Shown piece by piece: positions 7,733-16,987 of a DNA stretch of 64,000 nt. The translations under genes were made by a program, and so were the position numbers. The stretch is from UBA10324 sp038326325 (GTDB taxonomy: Bacteria; Bacteroidota; Bacteroidia; Chitinophagales; UBA10324): the NCBI GenBank assembly GCA_038326325.1, contig JBBQJW010000004.1:62001-126000 (forward strand), read 5' to 3'. The notes beneath the pieces are model-generated. The model was not told where the DNA came from and did no database searches. It saw only the letters and a list, made by a program, of their open reading frames with translations. Position 1 is the first letter of the stretch. Each line of letters opens with the position of its first letter.

Positions 7733-8173
7733 ATGGAAACACTCAAATATAAAATCATCAAAAGCAAAAGGCAATACAATGAGTATTGTAATCAGCTTGA
7801 AGAATTGGTGAGTGTGAGAAGCAAGACAAAATCACTAAATGAAGAAATTGAACTGCTTACTTTCTTAATTGAAAAATGGGATGGCGAGCATAATACATTT
7901 AACGATTCAGACCCGATTCAACTTTTAAAATCACTAATGAGCGAATATGACATGAAAGCAATTTCATTAGCCGCGACTTTAGGAGTAAGCAAAGGTTTGG
8001 TTTCAGATATTTTGAGTTACAAAAAAGGTTTGAGTAAAGAAATTATCAGAAAACTTTCTTCCACTTTTAAATTATCGCACGAAGCATTCAACAGGCATTA
8101 TGACCTTATTACTTCCATGAACGCAAGACACTCTAAAAATAAAATTGCAAACTCAGGAAGGCGAGCCGCATAA
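7733..8173 (+). CDS. higA: HigA-type antitoxin with helix-turn-helix
   Basis: A 146-residue antitoxin and autorepressor. The N-terminal ~75 residues are helical and likely wrap the toxin (IIKSKRQYNEYCNQLEELV to EIELLTFLIEKW). Residues about 77-125 form an XRE-type helix-turn-helix: MKAISLAATLGVSKGLVSDILSYKKGLSKE. It is the partner of the HigB gene just upstream. It most likely binds the AAAGTTCAC/GTGAACTTT palindrome before higB. A Lys/Arg-rich tail ends the protein. Confidence 0.88.
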   Translation: METLKYKIIKSKRQYNEYCNQLEELVSVRSKTKSLNEEIELLTFLIEKWDGEHNTFNDSDPIQLLKSLMSEYDMKAISLAATLGVSKGLVSDILSYKKGLSKEIIRKLSSTFKLSHEAFNRHYDLITSMNARHSKNKIANSGRRAA

Positions 8174-8180
8174 TTTTTCA

Positions 8181-8227
8181 ATTCCCAATATTCACAATTC
8201 ACGATTGACCATTCACCCTTCACTATT
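8181..8227. repeat. ATTCACC-type degenerate tandem repeat
   Basis: Degenerate 7-8-base units (ATTCACAATTCACGATT, CCATTCACCCTTCACTATT) fill the gap between the convergent higA and methyltransferase genes and run into the stop codon of the latter. The same word family appears at 9682-9700 and inside a coding region at 24177-24208. Confidence 0.7.
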
Positions 8228-9248
8228 TTTTCTCAAACACCAATCTCGCATGGTCCATTATTTCGCGCTCGAAGCAAACACGGTTTGGTCGCACGCGAAG
8301 CAGCGCCCATTGATAACGAAATTCCTTATCAATAAAATATTTTGGAATCAAAGACAAGTACCACAGGTATTTTTTCCATTGGAATTTGTAGTAAAGTTTT
8401 GTCCACTCGCGGTTGGTTCTCACATAATCTAATCGTCCGCTGCTGTAATAAATTTTCTTGAGGTAAGGTTCTGCCACGCGAATAATGTGTTCGTGTCCGT
8501 ACGACAACCACGAATCAGGATTGTGCTTGGTGAGCAGCGCGAGAATGTATTCGCTTGAATCTTTCGGCGCGTTGATGTCAAACTTTTCGTAAGGCAGCAT
8601 GTTCTTGCTGAACACCATCGCCTGCATGTAAAAACGGCAACCGGGTTTCAGTAAATCAAAAACATGATGGAAGTAATCGTCGTACACCGCATCCTGTTTT
8701 CCATCTGTAAAATCTTTTACCGAAGCCACATGTTCGAAACTTCCGAAAGCTGTTACAGCGTCAAACATCCCGAAATCTTCTGGTGTAACATAACGGGCGT
8801 CTTTCAAATAAACTTCCAGTCCGTTTTTGCGACAGGCAGCAGCTTGTCCTTCTGAAAGATTTACACCGATGGCTTTGCAGCCGATATTTTTTTTCAGCCA
8901 CATGAGCCAGCCGCCCCATCCGCAACCAAGGTCGAGCACTCTGCTGTCTTTTGTAATTCGCAACTGGTCGGCGACAAAACGATATTTTTTTTCCTGTGCC
9001 TGGTCGAGCGTCAACGAATAATCGCCATCGTAAAACGCGTTGCTGAAATGCGCGTTCTCACCCAGACTATAACGGACAAATTTGTCGAGGTTGGTATAGG
9101 TGAAATTCATTTCCTTGGCTTTGTCCCACTGCTGACCTTCTGTATAACTCTTACTGTTGCCGCGCCATTTTCCATCGGCTTCCTCAACAACTACTTTTTG
9201 TTTCGCCTTGGTTTCAGGAATCAAAACTTCTTCAGTTTGCTGACTCAT
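8223..9248 (-). CDS. Cyclopropane-fatty-acid-synthase-family methyltransferase
   Basis: A 341-residue class I SAM-dependent methyltransferase of the CFA synthase family. The SAM site VLDLGCGWGGWLMW is at about residues 104-117, followed by GVNLSEGQAA. Upstream the family pattern HFSNAFYDGDYSLTLDQAQEKKY is present, and AFGSFEHVA replaces the usual SIGMFEHV-type motif. True CFA synthases modify membrane phospholipid acyl chains. This shorter form lacks the long N-terminal domain of E. coli Cfa, so the substrate may be another lipid or small molecule. The N-terminal 25 residues are charged and poorly conserved. No operon partner is evident. Confidence 0.82.
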   Translation of the reverse strand: MSQQTEEVLIPETKAKQKVVVEEADGKWRGNSKSYTEGQQWDKAKEMNFTYTNLDKFVRYSLGENAHFSNAFYDGDYSLTLDQAQEKKYRFVADQLRITKDSRVLDLGCGWGGWLMWLKKNIGCKAIGVNLSEGQAAACRKNGLEVYLKDARYVTPEDFGMFDAVTAFGSFEHVASVKDFTDGKQDAVYDDYFHHVFDLLKPGCRFYMQAMVFSKNMLPYEKFDINAPKDSSEYILALLTKHNPDSWLSYGHEHIIRVAEPYLKKIYYSSGRLDYVRTNREWTKLYYKFQWKKYLWYLSLIPKYFIDKEFRYQWALLRVRPNRVCFEREIMDHARLVFEKK

Positions 9249-9391
9249 ATTGGTTTTAGTTTTATGATTTAAAAGTAAAACTGCGTTTCGTTTTTCAAAA
9301 TAAAAAGAAAATATTTTTTTTGAAATTCTAATCGCTTGAGAATGGGATATTCTATAAATGAAAAAAGAAGTAAAAGTTACAGGTGATAAAA

Positions 9392-9605
9392 TTACACATC
9401 TTCAAATAATTCACGAACAGGTTTGCCTTTCAGTTTGCCTTGCTTAATTAATTTTCATTTCTTCCACGCCCTTTTTTATTCCAGCAAGAATTTGTTTTTT
9501 GTTTCCATCATCTTGAATAGTAAATCTTTTAACAAATTTTAAATGCTTGAGTAATTCAAGAAAGAAATCTGCTTTATTATCTTTTATTTCAATCGTGATT
9601 TTCAT
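9392..9605 (-). pseudogene. Frameshifted orphan antitoxin-like gene
   Basis: From an ATG at 9605 the minus strand reads MKITIEIKDNKADFFLELL and on to KKGVEEMKIN, then stops at 9444 (53 residues). One base less in the A-run at about 9452-9455 would continue the frame as LIKQGKLKGKPVRELFEDV to a stop at 9392. The restored ~70-residue product looks like the small beta-strand-plus-tail antitoxins common in Bacteroidota, whose C-terminus is typically KQGKLKG followed by a helical tail. No RelE/ParE-like toxin follows. It therefore looks like a decayed orphan. A genuine 53-residue product is the alternative. Confidence 0.6.
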
Positions 9606-9681
9606 TTGGAATTTTATTGAGTCTAAAAATAATTTAAAGGAACCTCATTTGTTCAATTGAATTTCAGGGGATAAAAATTGA

Positions 9682-9700
9682 GCATTCACCATTCACAATT
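9682..9700. repeat. ATTCACC-type repeat, short copy
   Basis: GCATTCACCATTCACAATT lies directly after the stop codon of the VWA protein gene (minus strand). It is the same 8-base word family as at 8181-8227 and 24177-24208. Confidence 0.6.
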
Positions 9701-9701
9701 T

Positions 9702-10838
9702 TTACAACTTCGATCTCATTTTCACCTCTTCAAGCAAGGCATTCTGTTGCGAAGTATTTTTAATTTTCACATAACCTGCATTCAGTTTTGACGAAAGTTT
9801 TTGTAAAATTTTTTGTGATTCATTGTCCTTGCCTATTCCAACGATGGTGAAATTCTTTTGACGAGTATCTTCATTTAATTTTTCCAGAGATTTTTCCGGC
9901 ATATCAAAACCTCCATCAGTGAGAATAAAAATCTGGTTGTTACCTGATGAAATGTAATTCTGCAAAAGAGTGGAAACTCCCAAATCAAATCCCGCTGAAA
10001 TATTCGTCGTGCCTCGCGCCTCCAGCGATTGAATAATGCTATCCATCAATTCATGATTGCTTCCGTTATTCGGAGGAAGAATTAATTCCGCGCCATTGCT
10101 GAACGACACGATGGATACTTTATCAATTCCTCGCGTCTGGCTCAATAATTTCTCCAATGATTTTTTCAGCAATTCAATTTTATCATCCTTCAGCATCGAA
10201 GAAGAAACATCCACGACAAATACAATGTTATTAGCCGAGAATTCTGAAACTGGAAATTCAGGTGTGGAAACGGAATCAATTGGTTGTGGCGGAACGGCAA
10301 CCGTATCAAACGCGATTGGTGGTGTAACAGAAAGAATAATGGAATCTGATTTTTCAAGCGGACGAAGAACAATTATATCGTCTATCGGAACATCAGGAGG
10401 TTTTTCTTTTGTCGTGAAAGTGATAAGTGGTGCAGTCGGCTGGTAACTGTTCGGCTCATTAAATCTGGCGCAGTGTAACATCGCATTGTCAATGTGTTTT
10501 ATGTTGCCGGTCATTTTTAGCTCAACAGGTTTGTTACTGTCGCTCAAATAAACTTTTATGCTTTCGTTAAATCCTCCCGCTGTAACAGGTTCATAATTTA
10601 TTTGCAGAATTCCGGTATCGCCCGGTTGAATGCCTGTTGGTTTCTGATACGAAATATTTTCCCCACCATTTACAATCAGTACGAAAACAGTTTTGTTTCC
10701 ACGATTAACAAACCGAAAATCAGATTGCAGTTTGCTTACCGATTCCAGAGTTCCGTAATTGTGAGTGGAAACAATGGGCAATGTTTGAGCGAATGAAATT
10801 TTTGAGAATAATAAAAGGAGAAGGAATATTTTTTTCAA
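9702..10838 (-). CDS. Secreted DUF1573-like and VWA domain protein
   Basis: A 378-residue exported protein. The signal peptide is MKKIFLLLLLFSKISFAQ. Residues about 20-115 form an Ig-like DUF1573-type domain (HNYGTLESVSKLQSDFRFVNRGNKTV, then PGDTGILQINYEP). A Pro-rich linker follows, then a von Willebrand A domain from about residue 200 with an intact MIDAS: DVSSSM, the Thr in ARGTTNISAG, and LTDGG. It probably binds a protein ligand or metal at the cell surface or periplasm. The start codon is TTG: an in-frame stop lies four codons upstream and no ATG precedes the signal peptide, so TTG seems genuine. Confidence 0.85.
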   Translation of the reverse strand: MKKIFLLLLLFSKISFAQTLPIVSTHNYGTLESVSKLQSDFRFVNRGNKTVFVLIVNGGENISYQKPTGIQPGDTGILQINYEPVTAGGFNESIKVYLSDSNKPVELKMTGNIKHIDNAMLHCARFNEPNSYQPTAPLITFTTKEKPPDVPIDDIIVLRPLEKSDSIILSVTPPIAFDTVAVPPQPIDSVSTPEFPVSEFSANNIVFVVDVSSSMLKDDKIELLKKSLEKLLSQTRGIDKVSIVSFSNGAELILPPNNGSNHELMDSIIQSLEARGTTNISAGFDLGVSTLLQNYISSGNNQIFILTDGGFDMPEKSLEKLNEDTRQKNFTIVGIGKDNESQKILQKLSSKLNAGYVKIKNTSQQNALLEEVKMRSKL

Positions 10839-10883
10839 TTGGAAAAATCAGAATTGAATAACGAAGATTAATGTGAAAATATT

Positions 10884-11240
10884 TTATTGACTCAATTCTT
10901 TTGTAAGGGCAATTTTTAATTTAGGAAGATGAATGTTGCATATGTCATAGACGATTTCGTAATCAAGTAATTCGTAATGATGAGATATAAAATCTCTGAA
11001 CATTACAATATCACCCCAGTTTATTTCAGGATATTTTGATTGAATCTCTGGAATTAATTTCAATAATTTTTTTGTGCTCTCGCCTGCCGCCTGAAGGCGC
11101 ATTCCTATTGCATCCAATATTAAATTTCCATCCCGTGAATCAATGAAATCGTTCGCGTTTTTTATTCCAGCGAATCGGATTTCGCAAACTTCAATATGTT
11201 CAAGAATGATTCTTAAAATTTGTTTTTGTGAATCAGACAT
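10884..11240 (-). CDS. hepT: HepT-like toxin (DUF86)
   Basis: A 118-residue all-helical protein of the HepT/DUF86 family, the ribonuclease toxin of HepT/MntA systems. The catalytic RX4HXY motif is intact: Arg82, His87 and Tyr89 in RDFISHHY. In studied systems the motif Tyr is modified by AMP transfer from the partner, which neutralises the toxin. Its start overlaps the end of the nucleotidyltransferase gene by 8 bases, so the two are co-translated. Family and pairing are clear. Activity is inferred. Confidence 0.9.
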   Translation of the reverse strand: MSDSQKQILRIILEHIEVCEIRFAGIKNANDFIDSRDGNLILDAIGMRLQAAGESTKKLLKLIPEIQSKYPEINWGDIVMFRDFISHHYELLDYEIVYDICNIHLPKLKIALTKELSQ

Positions 11241-11523
11241 AAATAATATCAGTTCCTACAATTGAATAAAACCTTGATGTTAGATGATTACCCTCTCGAA
11301 CAATATCAATTTTGTTTTTGAAACGCTCTTCTAGAAAACGGCTAACTCCCATGAGCAAACTAAAATCAGGCGTACTCAATTTTACCAGAATATCAATATC
11401 ACTTTTCGCGTTCTGTTCATTGCGCGCATAAGAACCAAACAACGCAATTTTTTCCACTCCAAATTTTTCTGAGAGTGTCGCTTTGTCTGACTTAAGAGTG
11501 CTGATAATTTGTTCGCGATTCAT
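11233..11523 (-). CDS. mntA: MntA-like minimal nucleotidyltransferase antitoxin
   Basis: A 96-residue minimal nucleotidyltransferase. The GSX10DXD motif is complete: Gly30-Ser31 in LFGSYAR, then Asp42 and Asp44 in SDIDI. In HepT/MntA modules this enzyme transfers AMP groups onto the HepT tyrosine and so acts as antitoxin. It is the first gene of the pair, as usual, and overlaps hepT by 8 bases. The upstream 135 bases to the response regulator gene hold no recognised signal. Confidence 0.9.
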   Translation of the reverse strand: MNREQIISTLKSDKATLSEKFGVEKIALFGSYARNEQNAKSDIDILVKLSTPDFSLLMGVSRFLEERFKNKIDIVREGNHLTSRFYSIVGTDIIYV

Positions 11524-11658
11524 GTCGCTAAATTAAGAAAGCATTATCAATTTTATTTTGAGATTCTTTATTCACTTCTGAATTTATTCATGTGCTTTTC
11601 ATGTTCGTGTAAAACACTAATTTTTTCTTCTGATTCATTTTAAACAATATACGCCTAA

Positions 11659-12288
11659 CTACCTCGGAAATAATTTATTGATTGCGTCGGTTCTTGAATG
11701 CACTTGAAGTTTCGAATAAATATTCCGGATGTAAGTGCGCACTGTATCAACTCCCAAAAAAAGTTTGTCGCTGATTTCTTTATAACGATAACCCGCTGAA
11801 AGCAAATCGAGAATTTCTCTTTCGCGCTTCGTGAGTTGACCGAGTAAATCGGTATCTGTTTTCTTAACCGGGAAAGATGTCACCACTCGTCGGGCAATCT
11901 GCGGCGACATGGGCGAACCGCCTGAGTGTATCAGTCGAATGGATTGCAGCAATTCGTTTTCGTCGGTGTTCTTTAAAATATATCCAGTAGCGCCCGCGCA
12001 TAACGCGTTGAAAAGATTTTCATTGTCTTCGAACACCGTGCAGATCAGAAACTGAATGGAAGAGTTGGTTGCTTTCAATTCACTGATACACTGAATGCCG
12101 CTTTTGCCCGGAAGATTAATATCCATTAACACCACATCAACCGATTGAAGAACAGAAAAATCGGAAATAAAATCTTCAGCGTTCGTATAACTTTTCAAAA
12201 AAATAAAATCATCAGCGCTTTTGATAACCGACTCGAAATGATTTTTCAATTCCAAGTCGTCTTCAACTATTGCGATTTTTACAGACAT
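11659..12288 (-). CDS. NarL/FixJ-family response regulator
   Basis: A 209-residue two-component regulator. The receiver domain (1-120) has Asp10-Asp11 in VEDD, phospho-acceptor Asp56 in VVLMDINLP, and ICT/K residues in FLICTVFEDN and YILKNTDE. The LuxR-type helix-turn-helix (about 148-200) reads LTKREREILDLLSAGYRYKEISDKL to VRTYIRNIYSKL. It follows the histidine kinase gene in the same direction with a 103-base gap, so the two form a signalling pair. A 24-nt element shared with the promoter region of the upstream surface-protein cluster lies 82-105 bases before its start. Confidence 0.95.
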   Translation of the reverse strand: MSVKIAIVEDDLELKNHFESVIKSADDFIFLKSYTNAEDFISDFSVLQSVDVVLMDINLPGKSGIQCISELKATNSSIQFLICTVFEDNENLFNALCAGATGYILKNTDENELLQSIRLIHSGGSPMSPQIARRVVTSFPVKKTDTDLLGQLTKREREILDLLSAGYRYKEISDKLFLGVDTVRTYIRNIYSKLQVHSRTDAINKLFPR

Positions 12289-12369
12289 CCTTTTCTATTT
12301 ATAAAAACCATTTCATCAAAAAATAATATTCATTTCTAAAATCAAATGTATTCATGAAACTAACCTCCC

Positions 12370-12393
12370 TCAATCGCATGATAGTAGGTATTT
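12370..12393 (-). promoter_or_regulatory. Shared 24-nt element, copy upstream of the response regulator
   Basis: On the plus strand this begins TCAATCGCATGA and ends GTATTT. It matches the segment at 20489-20512 in 22 of 24 positions. It overlaps the last codon region of the kinase gene and lies 82-105 bases upstream of the regulator gene. The position and repetition suggest a binding site, perhaps for the regulator itself. That is inference. Confidence 0.55.
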
Positions 12394-15300
12394 AAGAAAA
12401 TGGCAGACGCATTTTAATAATTGTTCCTAGGGCAGATGATTGCAATTCAAAAGCGCCTTTCACTTCATCGGCCCGCTTTTTCATGTTGCGCAATCCATTG
12501 CCGAATTTGTTTTCGTCGGCTATTAAAAATCCTTTCCCGTCGTCACTAATTTTTATCAAAAGTCCTTCATCCTTCAGGTTTAATTCCAGCGTGAATTTAT
12601 TCGCTCCGGAATGTTTTAGCGCATTGTTACACGCTTCTTTCAATATGAAAAGATAATTGCGTTTCACATCGGGACTTATCATTAATTCAGGTGGAACGGA
12701 AATCAATTCCGGTAAATCAAGTTGACACTGAATGTTTGTGTTGTCGAAAAAATTTCCGCAGTAGTGTCGGGTGTAAGCGATAAGATTTTGAAGCGTGTCG
12801 TTTTCAGGATTTATGGTCCATACAATTTCACTCAGGTTTTGTATCAGGTTGCCGGATGCTTCGTTGATTTTTGTAACGGTATTTTTATTTGAAGTATCAG
12901 TTTTCAATAACTGGCGGCTCATCAGTGAAATTTTCGTGAGCCCCGCGCCGATTTCATCATGAATGTCGCGGGCGATGTGCGCTCTCACTTTTTCTATCGC
13001 CTGCTGTTTTTCCAACTGAACAATTTGCCTGCGAAGTTTAATGGTTGACAAATACCTCACGATAAAAAGCACTACTGTTACACTAAGCAGAACCGAAAAC
13101 AATTTAAACCACAGTGTTTGCCAAATGGCGGGTTCAATAATTACACTCAATATTTTTTCATGCTTGCTCCATTCACCTTGTTCAGTTCCCGCTTTAATGT
13201 GCAACTTATAATTGGCGGGATATAAATTGGTGTAACTCGCATACCTTCTGCTTCCGCAATTATTCCAGTCGTCATCATATCCTTCCAGCCAATAAGCATA
13301 TTGAATTGAGGAAGAATTTGAAAAATCAATAGCGGCGAAATCGAATGAAATAAAATTCTGATTGTGGTTTAGTTTAATTTCATTCAGAAAATTGATTTCA
13401 TATTTTCCTTCATAATTTTTATCGAATATTTTCAATGAATTTATTTTCAAAGAATAATCGGGCGCCCGAACTGGATTATAAGTTGGATTAAAAGAATAGA
13501 CTCTGTTGCCATAAGCAAATGAGATTTTATCGTCAGTGCTTAATTCAAGATTTGATACTGATTTATTTGAAGGCAATCCATCGGCGGTAGTGAAATTCCG
13601 AAAAGATGAATTTGAAATGTTGAATTGTAATAAACCTTGCACGCCATTTATCCAGAGATTATTTTTATTGTCGAAGCAAATGCTGTTTAGAAATTCAATT
13701 CTGTTTCCGTTGAGAATATTGAACGACTTCAGAGTAAAAGCTGAATCAAGAAATAATAATCCGTTCTCTTCAGTTGTAATCCAGATGTTTTTTTTATCGT
13801 CAAAAGTGAAGTCAGTAATTCCTGACATGAGTTTGTACTTTTTATTTATTGCCTCATTAAAAAATTCAAATTGATTTGTGCTGCTGTTCATTTTGCAAAG
13901 CGAATTCCCTGAAGCCATCCATATATTTCCAGAGGCATCTTTATTAAAACTGTTGATACTATTAAAAGAAAAATCAGGAGATAATCCTGCAACTGTTTCT
14001 AACGATGCTTTTTTTCCAGTTTGCAGGTTCAGTTTAAATAATCCATAATTCTGATTATGACTGGCGAGATAAATAATTCCGTTGTCATCCGCAATCATAT
14101 CATAAACACTTAAATGGTTTTTATCTATACCAAATGCAGAAGCTACATCAAGCAGATAAATTTTATTTGTTTGCTTATTGAATAAATACAACCCTTTAGT
14201 AGTTCCAATGAATAACGAATCATGATAATTGAGCAAACAAAATGGTTCTGCCTTAAACTCATCTGCTTGTGGCAATAGAATTATTTTTTTAACTCCTGTA
14301 ACATTATCAATTGTGCAAAGCCGCCGGTTATCATAAATACTAACGAGGTAAGTAATTTTTTTTATGGTGTCTTCTTCAAACAATCCGATACTCCTTAGTT
14401 CGTTGTATTCTTTATATGAAAAAATTTGTTTCTCCGGATTCATGATGCTGAAACCCCGTTCAGATCCAATCCATATTTTTCCATCCTTACCATTAAATAA
14501 ACAGAATGCCGACAATCCGATGAAAGAATGTTCTTCAGAAGGCTGATTCTTATAGGTGATAAATGTTTTGTTCTCTGTATCATAAATCATCAATCCTTTT
14601 TCGGTACACAACCATAATTTATTTTTTTCCTGCGGCGCAGATTGATACACGATGTTGCTGAGATTAACAGGAGTTGAATAATCATACTTGAATTGTACGA
14701 ATTTTTTCGTGTCAAGGTCAAACTGTAACAGTCCGGCTCCCCATGTGCCACACCATAAAATATTTTCATGAATTGGGTCGGCATACAAATTCAGAAAAAG
14801 ATTATTGAACTGTTGATTCAGCAAATCGGCATAATTGAAATGATAAGCGGTGAAAGATTTTGTTGCGATATTGAATTGAAACAATCCGTCGAAGCTGGCG
14901 AGCCATAAATTTCCTTTTGCATCGGAAATTAAATTGCTGATGAAATTTCTTTTGTTTACAATATTGCTATTGGCTGCCAAAGCAACGGGGCGATAATTTG
15001 CTGATGATTTTAAATCGGCTTTCAATTCGTAGATGCCTTCGCCGATGGTGCTAATCCATAAATTGTGTTCGACATCTTCGACGATACCCGTTGCCTGAAT
15101 ATTTTTTTTTGAAAGCACCTGACCGTACGAAATAAAATTGTCGTGGAGCTTATCGTATAACAACAATCCCGAGAATGTGACAACCCACAATCGTTTTCGG
15201 CTATCTAAGAATAATCGTGTGATGTAGTTATTGTTTAATCCATCCTTTCCATCAATACTTTTTTTATAGTTTTTAAATTCATAACCATCGAAGCGGTTCA

Positions 15301-15502
15301 ATCCATTCTTGGTGCCTATCCACATGTAGCCTTCCTCATCCTGAACAATGGAAGTGACATAATTATCTGACAATCCGTCTTTCTCAGAATAATTATTGAA
15401 GAAAAAAGTTGGCGACTGCGCTACAACTGTTACACTGCAAACCGAAATGAAAGCGAGCGTACACAACAATTGAAACAAGCATGCGCCTCCTTTTTTTTTC
15501 AT
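12392..15502 (-). CDS. Two-component sensor kinase with beta-propeller ligand domain
   Basis: A 1036-residue sensor. After a signal-anchor/signal peptide (MKKKGGACLFQLLC to VVAQ), two seven-bladed propellers built from reg_prop repeats fill residues about 30-690 (GYMWIGTKNGLNRFDG, NLWISTIGEGIYEL, KIWIGSERGFSIMN). A Y_Y_Y Ig-like domain follows (about 700-780). The membrane helix is at about 795-815 (LWFKLFSVLLSVTVVLFIVRYL). The cytoplasmic part is a HisKA_3 dimerisation domain with the phospho-His in IARDIHDEIGAGL, then a HATPase with LKEACNNALKHSGA and DDGKGF. No fused receiver is present. Its partner is the NarL-type gene downstream. The ligand is unknown; related proteins sense glycans or peptides. 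Confidence 0.93.
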   Translation of the reverse strand: MKKKGGACLFQLLCTLAFISVCSVTVVAQSPTFFFNNYSEKDGLSDNYVTSIVQDEEGYMWIGTKNGLNRFDGYEFKNYKKSIDGKDGLNNNYITRLFLDSRKRLWVVTFSGLLLYDKLHDNFISYGQVLSKKNIQATGIVEDVEHNLWISTIGEGIYELKADLKSSANYRPVALAANSNIVNKRNFISNLISDAKGNLWLASFDGLFQFNIATKSFTAYHFNYADLLNQQFNNLFLNLYADPIHENILWCGTWGAGLLQFDLDTKKFVQFKYDYSTPVNLSNIVYQSAPQEKNKLWLCTEKGLMIYDTENKTFITYKNQPSEEHSFIGLSAFCLFNGKDGKIWIGSERGFSIMNPEKQIFSYKEYNELRSIGLFEEDTIKKITYLVSIYDNRRLCTIDNVTGVKKIILLPQADEFKAEPFCLLNYHDSLFIGTTKGLYLFNKQTNKIYLLDVASAFGIDKNHLSVYDMIADDNGIIYLASHNQNYGLFKLNLQTGKKASLETVAGLSPDFSFNSINSFNKDASGNIWMASGNSLCKMNSSTNQFEFFNEAINKKYKLMSGITDFTFDDKKNIWITTEENGLLFLDSAFTLKSFNILNGNRIEFLNSICFDNKNNLWINGVQGLLQFNISNSSFRNFTTADGLPSNKSVSNLELSTDDKISFAYGNRVYSFNPTYNPVRAPDYSLKINSLKIFDKNYEGKYEINFLNEIKLNHNQNFISFDFAAIDFSNSSSIQYAYWLEGYDDDWNNCGSRRYASYTNLYPANYKLHIKAGTEQGEWSKHEKILSVIIEPAIWQTLWFKLFSVLLSVTVVLFIVRYLSTIKLRRQIVQLEKQQAIEKVRAHIARDIHDEIGAGLTKISLMSRQLLKTDTSNKNTVTKINEASGNLIQNLSEIVWTINPENDTLQNLIAYTRHYCGNFFDNTNIQCQLDLPELISVPPELMISPDVKRNYLFILKEACNNALKHSGANKFTLELNLKDEGLLIKISDDGKGFLIADENKFGNGLRNMKKRADEVKGAFELQSSALGTIIKMRLPFS

Positions 15503-15611
15503 TTCAAGCGCAAGGTACTCATCTGAAATAAAGAAGATGGTAGTGAATTTTTTTTCAGAATATTTAGATCACGAATGAATTCGTCTTGAAATTAATCCTG
15601 CAAGAGATATG

Positions 15612-16943
15612 TTATAACGGAGTGACTGTAACAGTTATTAATTCACCTGGATTAAGATTGTAGAGGAGCGTATGCGGGTTATTGTCAATGGGAAAAGAAG
15701 GCATGTGGTAAGAACCTCCGTATGGGTCGCCGGGAAAAGGAAGGATAGTGCCTGAGCAATCGTGCGAAAACGAGGGCTTGTCCCCTAGTGAATTGATGAT
15801 TAAGTAAATGTTACCATTCTGAACAATTCCATCGATGGTCGTAATGTTTAATAAATTTCCATTACTGGTTGGTGTAATGGTACAGGGATAACCAGTTTGA
15901 ATTTTTAATGAGTCAAATGTTCCGCTTGTGTTTGTGAAGTCGAATGCGTGTATCGTATTATCATCATTATAGTTAAAAATGAACGAACCATAATCTGCGA
16001 AGTTGAAAGTGCAGGCATAGCCTTGAATGTTCGTTCCTTTGAAATGAACATCAACATAATAGGGTCTCTTGACCCTGACCAATGAACTCAGGGAGATTTG
16101 GGATGCGCCAGCGTTGGTAACTCCACTCACCATCGCTGTAACAGCCGCCGGATTGACGCTCATGTTTGACGCTGACTGAGGAGCCGTATAAATGTTGAAG
16201 ATGGTTCCGGTTGAATAAAAAAGAGTGCCATCGTTTTGATTGCCTTGCAAATTCCCATTTACCGTCCAGTTGACTTGCGAGGGTGATGGATAATCAACCA
16301 TGACACCGAGAGGCATTAACTCATCATTGCCATCATTGTCTGTTAGAGTTTCGAGCGTAACAACTCTTACCGAAAAGGTTCCACCCGTGCTAACTGAACC
16401 ACTTGCGGGAACGATTCTCATTTTTTCATAAAGCCCGTAAACACTGAAGTGTGTGGTCGTAATACTTTCTGTTCCTGCAACAGAATCTAAAACCGCGTTG
16501 TTGAATGAATACCAGATTTTATCTGCTTTTTGATATGCTATACCAAAGGCAAGGAATGAAGTTCCAAGCACATCGGTTGAATCGTAATGAAACCGAAGTG
16601 TAACAGCTTGAGCGAACTGCTGCCCATCGGGCGTCAACGAATATCCAACACCTGCGCCACCCGGAGTGGTGTTGGTTACGGGCTGAATGGTAATAGTCGT
16701 TGAAGTCGAAAGCGCGTTTGCTGGAATAATAATTTCTAATCTTCCATCGGCGGAGAAAATGGTTCCGCCAGAAGCATCAATGGTTGCGGAGTTAGAAACT
16801 CCTGTTGGTGTTCCAACGGCAGTCGGAGTTCCGTAATTAATTGTAGCTGGTGGATCCTTTTCTTTTTTCTTGCATGAAAAAAAACCCATGAATAATGAAA
16901 AGGCGACAACTGTAACAGTTTTTAAAATGAATTTAGATTTCAT
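15612..16943 (-). CDS. Surface lipoprotein with ZU5-like domain
   Basis: A 443-residue predicted lipoprotein: MKSKFILKTVTVVAF and lipobox LFMGFFSCKKK. Residues about 50-170 read like a ZU5-type beta domain (GGTIFSADGRLEIIIPANALSTS, TITIQPVTN, then HFSVYGLYE). A second beta region follows and a final domain has HFKGTNIQGYACTFNFADYG. The repeated Thr/Ser-rich strands are typical of exported adhesin-like or carbohydrate-associated proteins of this phylum. It sits between two T9SS cargo genes and the sensor kinase, all on one strand, so it may belong to that regulated surface cluster. Function unknown. Confidence 0.8.
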   Translation of the reverse strand: MKSKFILKTVTVVAFSLFMGFFSCKKKEKDPPATINYGTPTAVGTPTGVSNSATIDASGGTIFSADGRLEIIIPANALSTSTTITIQPVTNTTPGGAGVGYSLTPDGQQFAQAVTLRFHYDSTDVLGTSFLAFGIAYQKADKIWYSFNNAVLDSVAGTESITTTHFSVYGLYEKMRIVPASGSVSTGGTFSVRVVTLETLTDNDGNDELMPLGVMVDYPSPSQVNWTVNGNLQGNQNDGTLFYSTGTIFNIYTAPQSASNMSVNPAAVTAMVSGVTNAGASQISLSSLVRVKRPYYVDVHFKGTNIQGYACTFNFADYGSFIFNYNDDNTIHAFDFTNTSGTFDSLKIQTGYPCTITPTSNGNLLNITTIDGIVQNGNIYLIINSLGDKPSFSHDCSGTILPFPGDPYGGSYHMPSFPIDNNPHTLLYNLNPGELITVTVTPL

Positions 16944-16987
16944 TACGAAGATTTTTCAGAATTAATTTATTATGAAATTTTTTACGG

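Noticed and set aside
10057..10446. A 129-codon plus-strand frame opposite the VWA gene
   Set aside because: The minus strand encodes an intact MIDAS motif here; the plus frame is a shadow of low-complexity codons.
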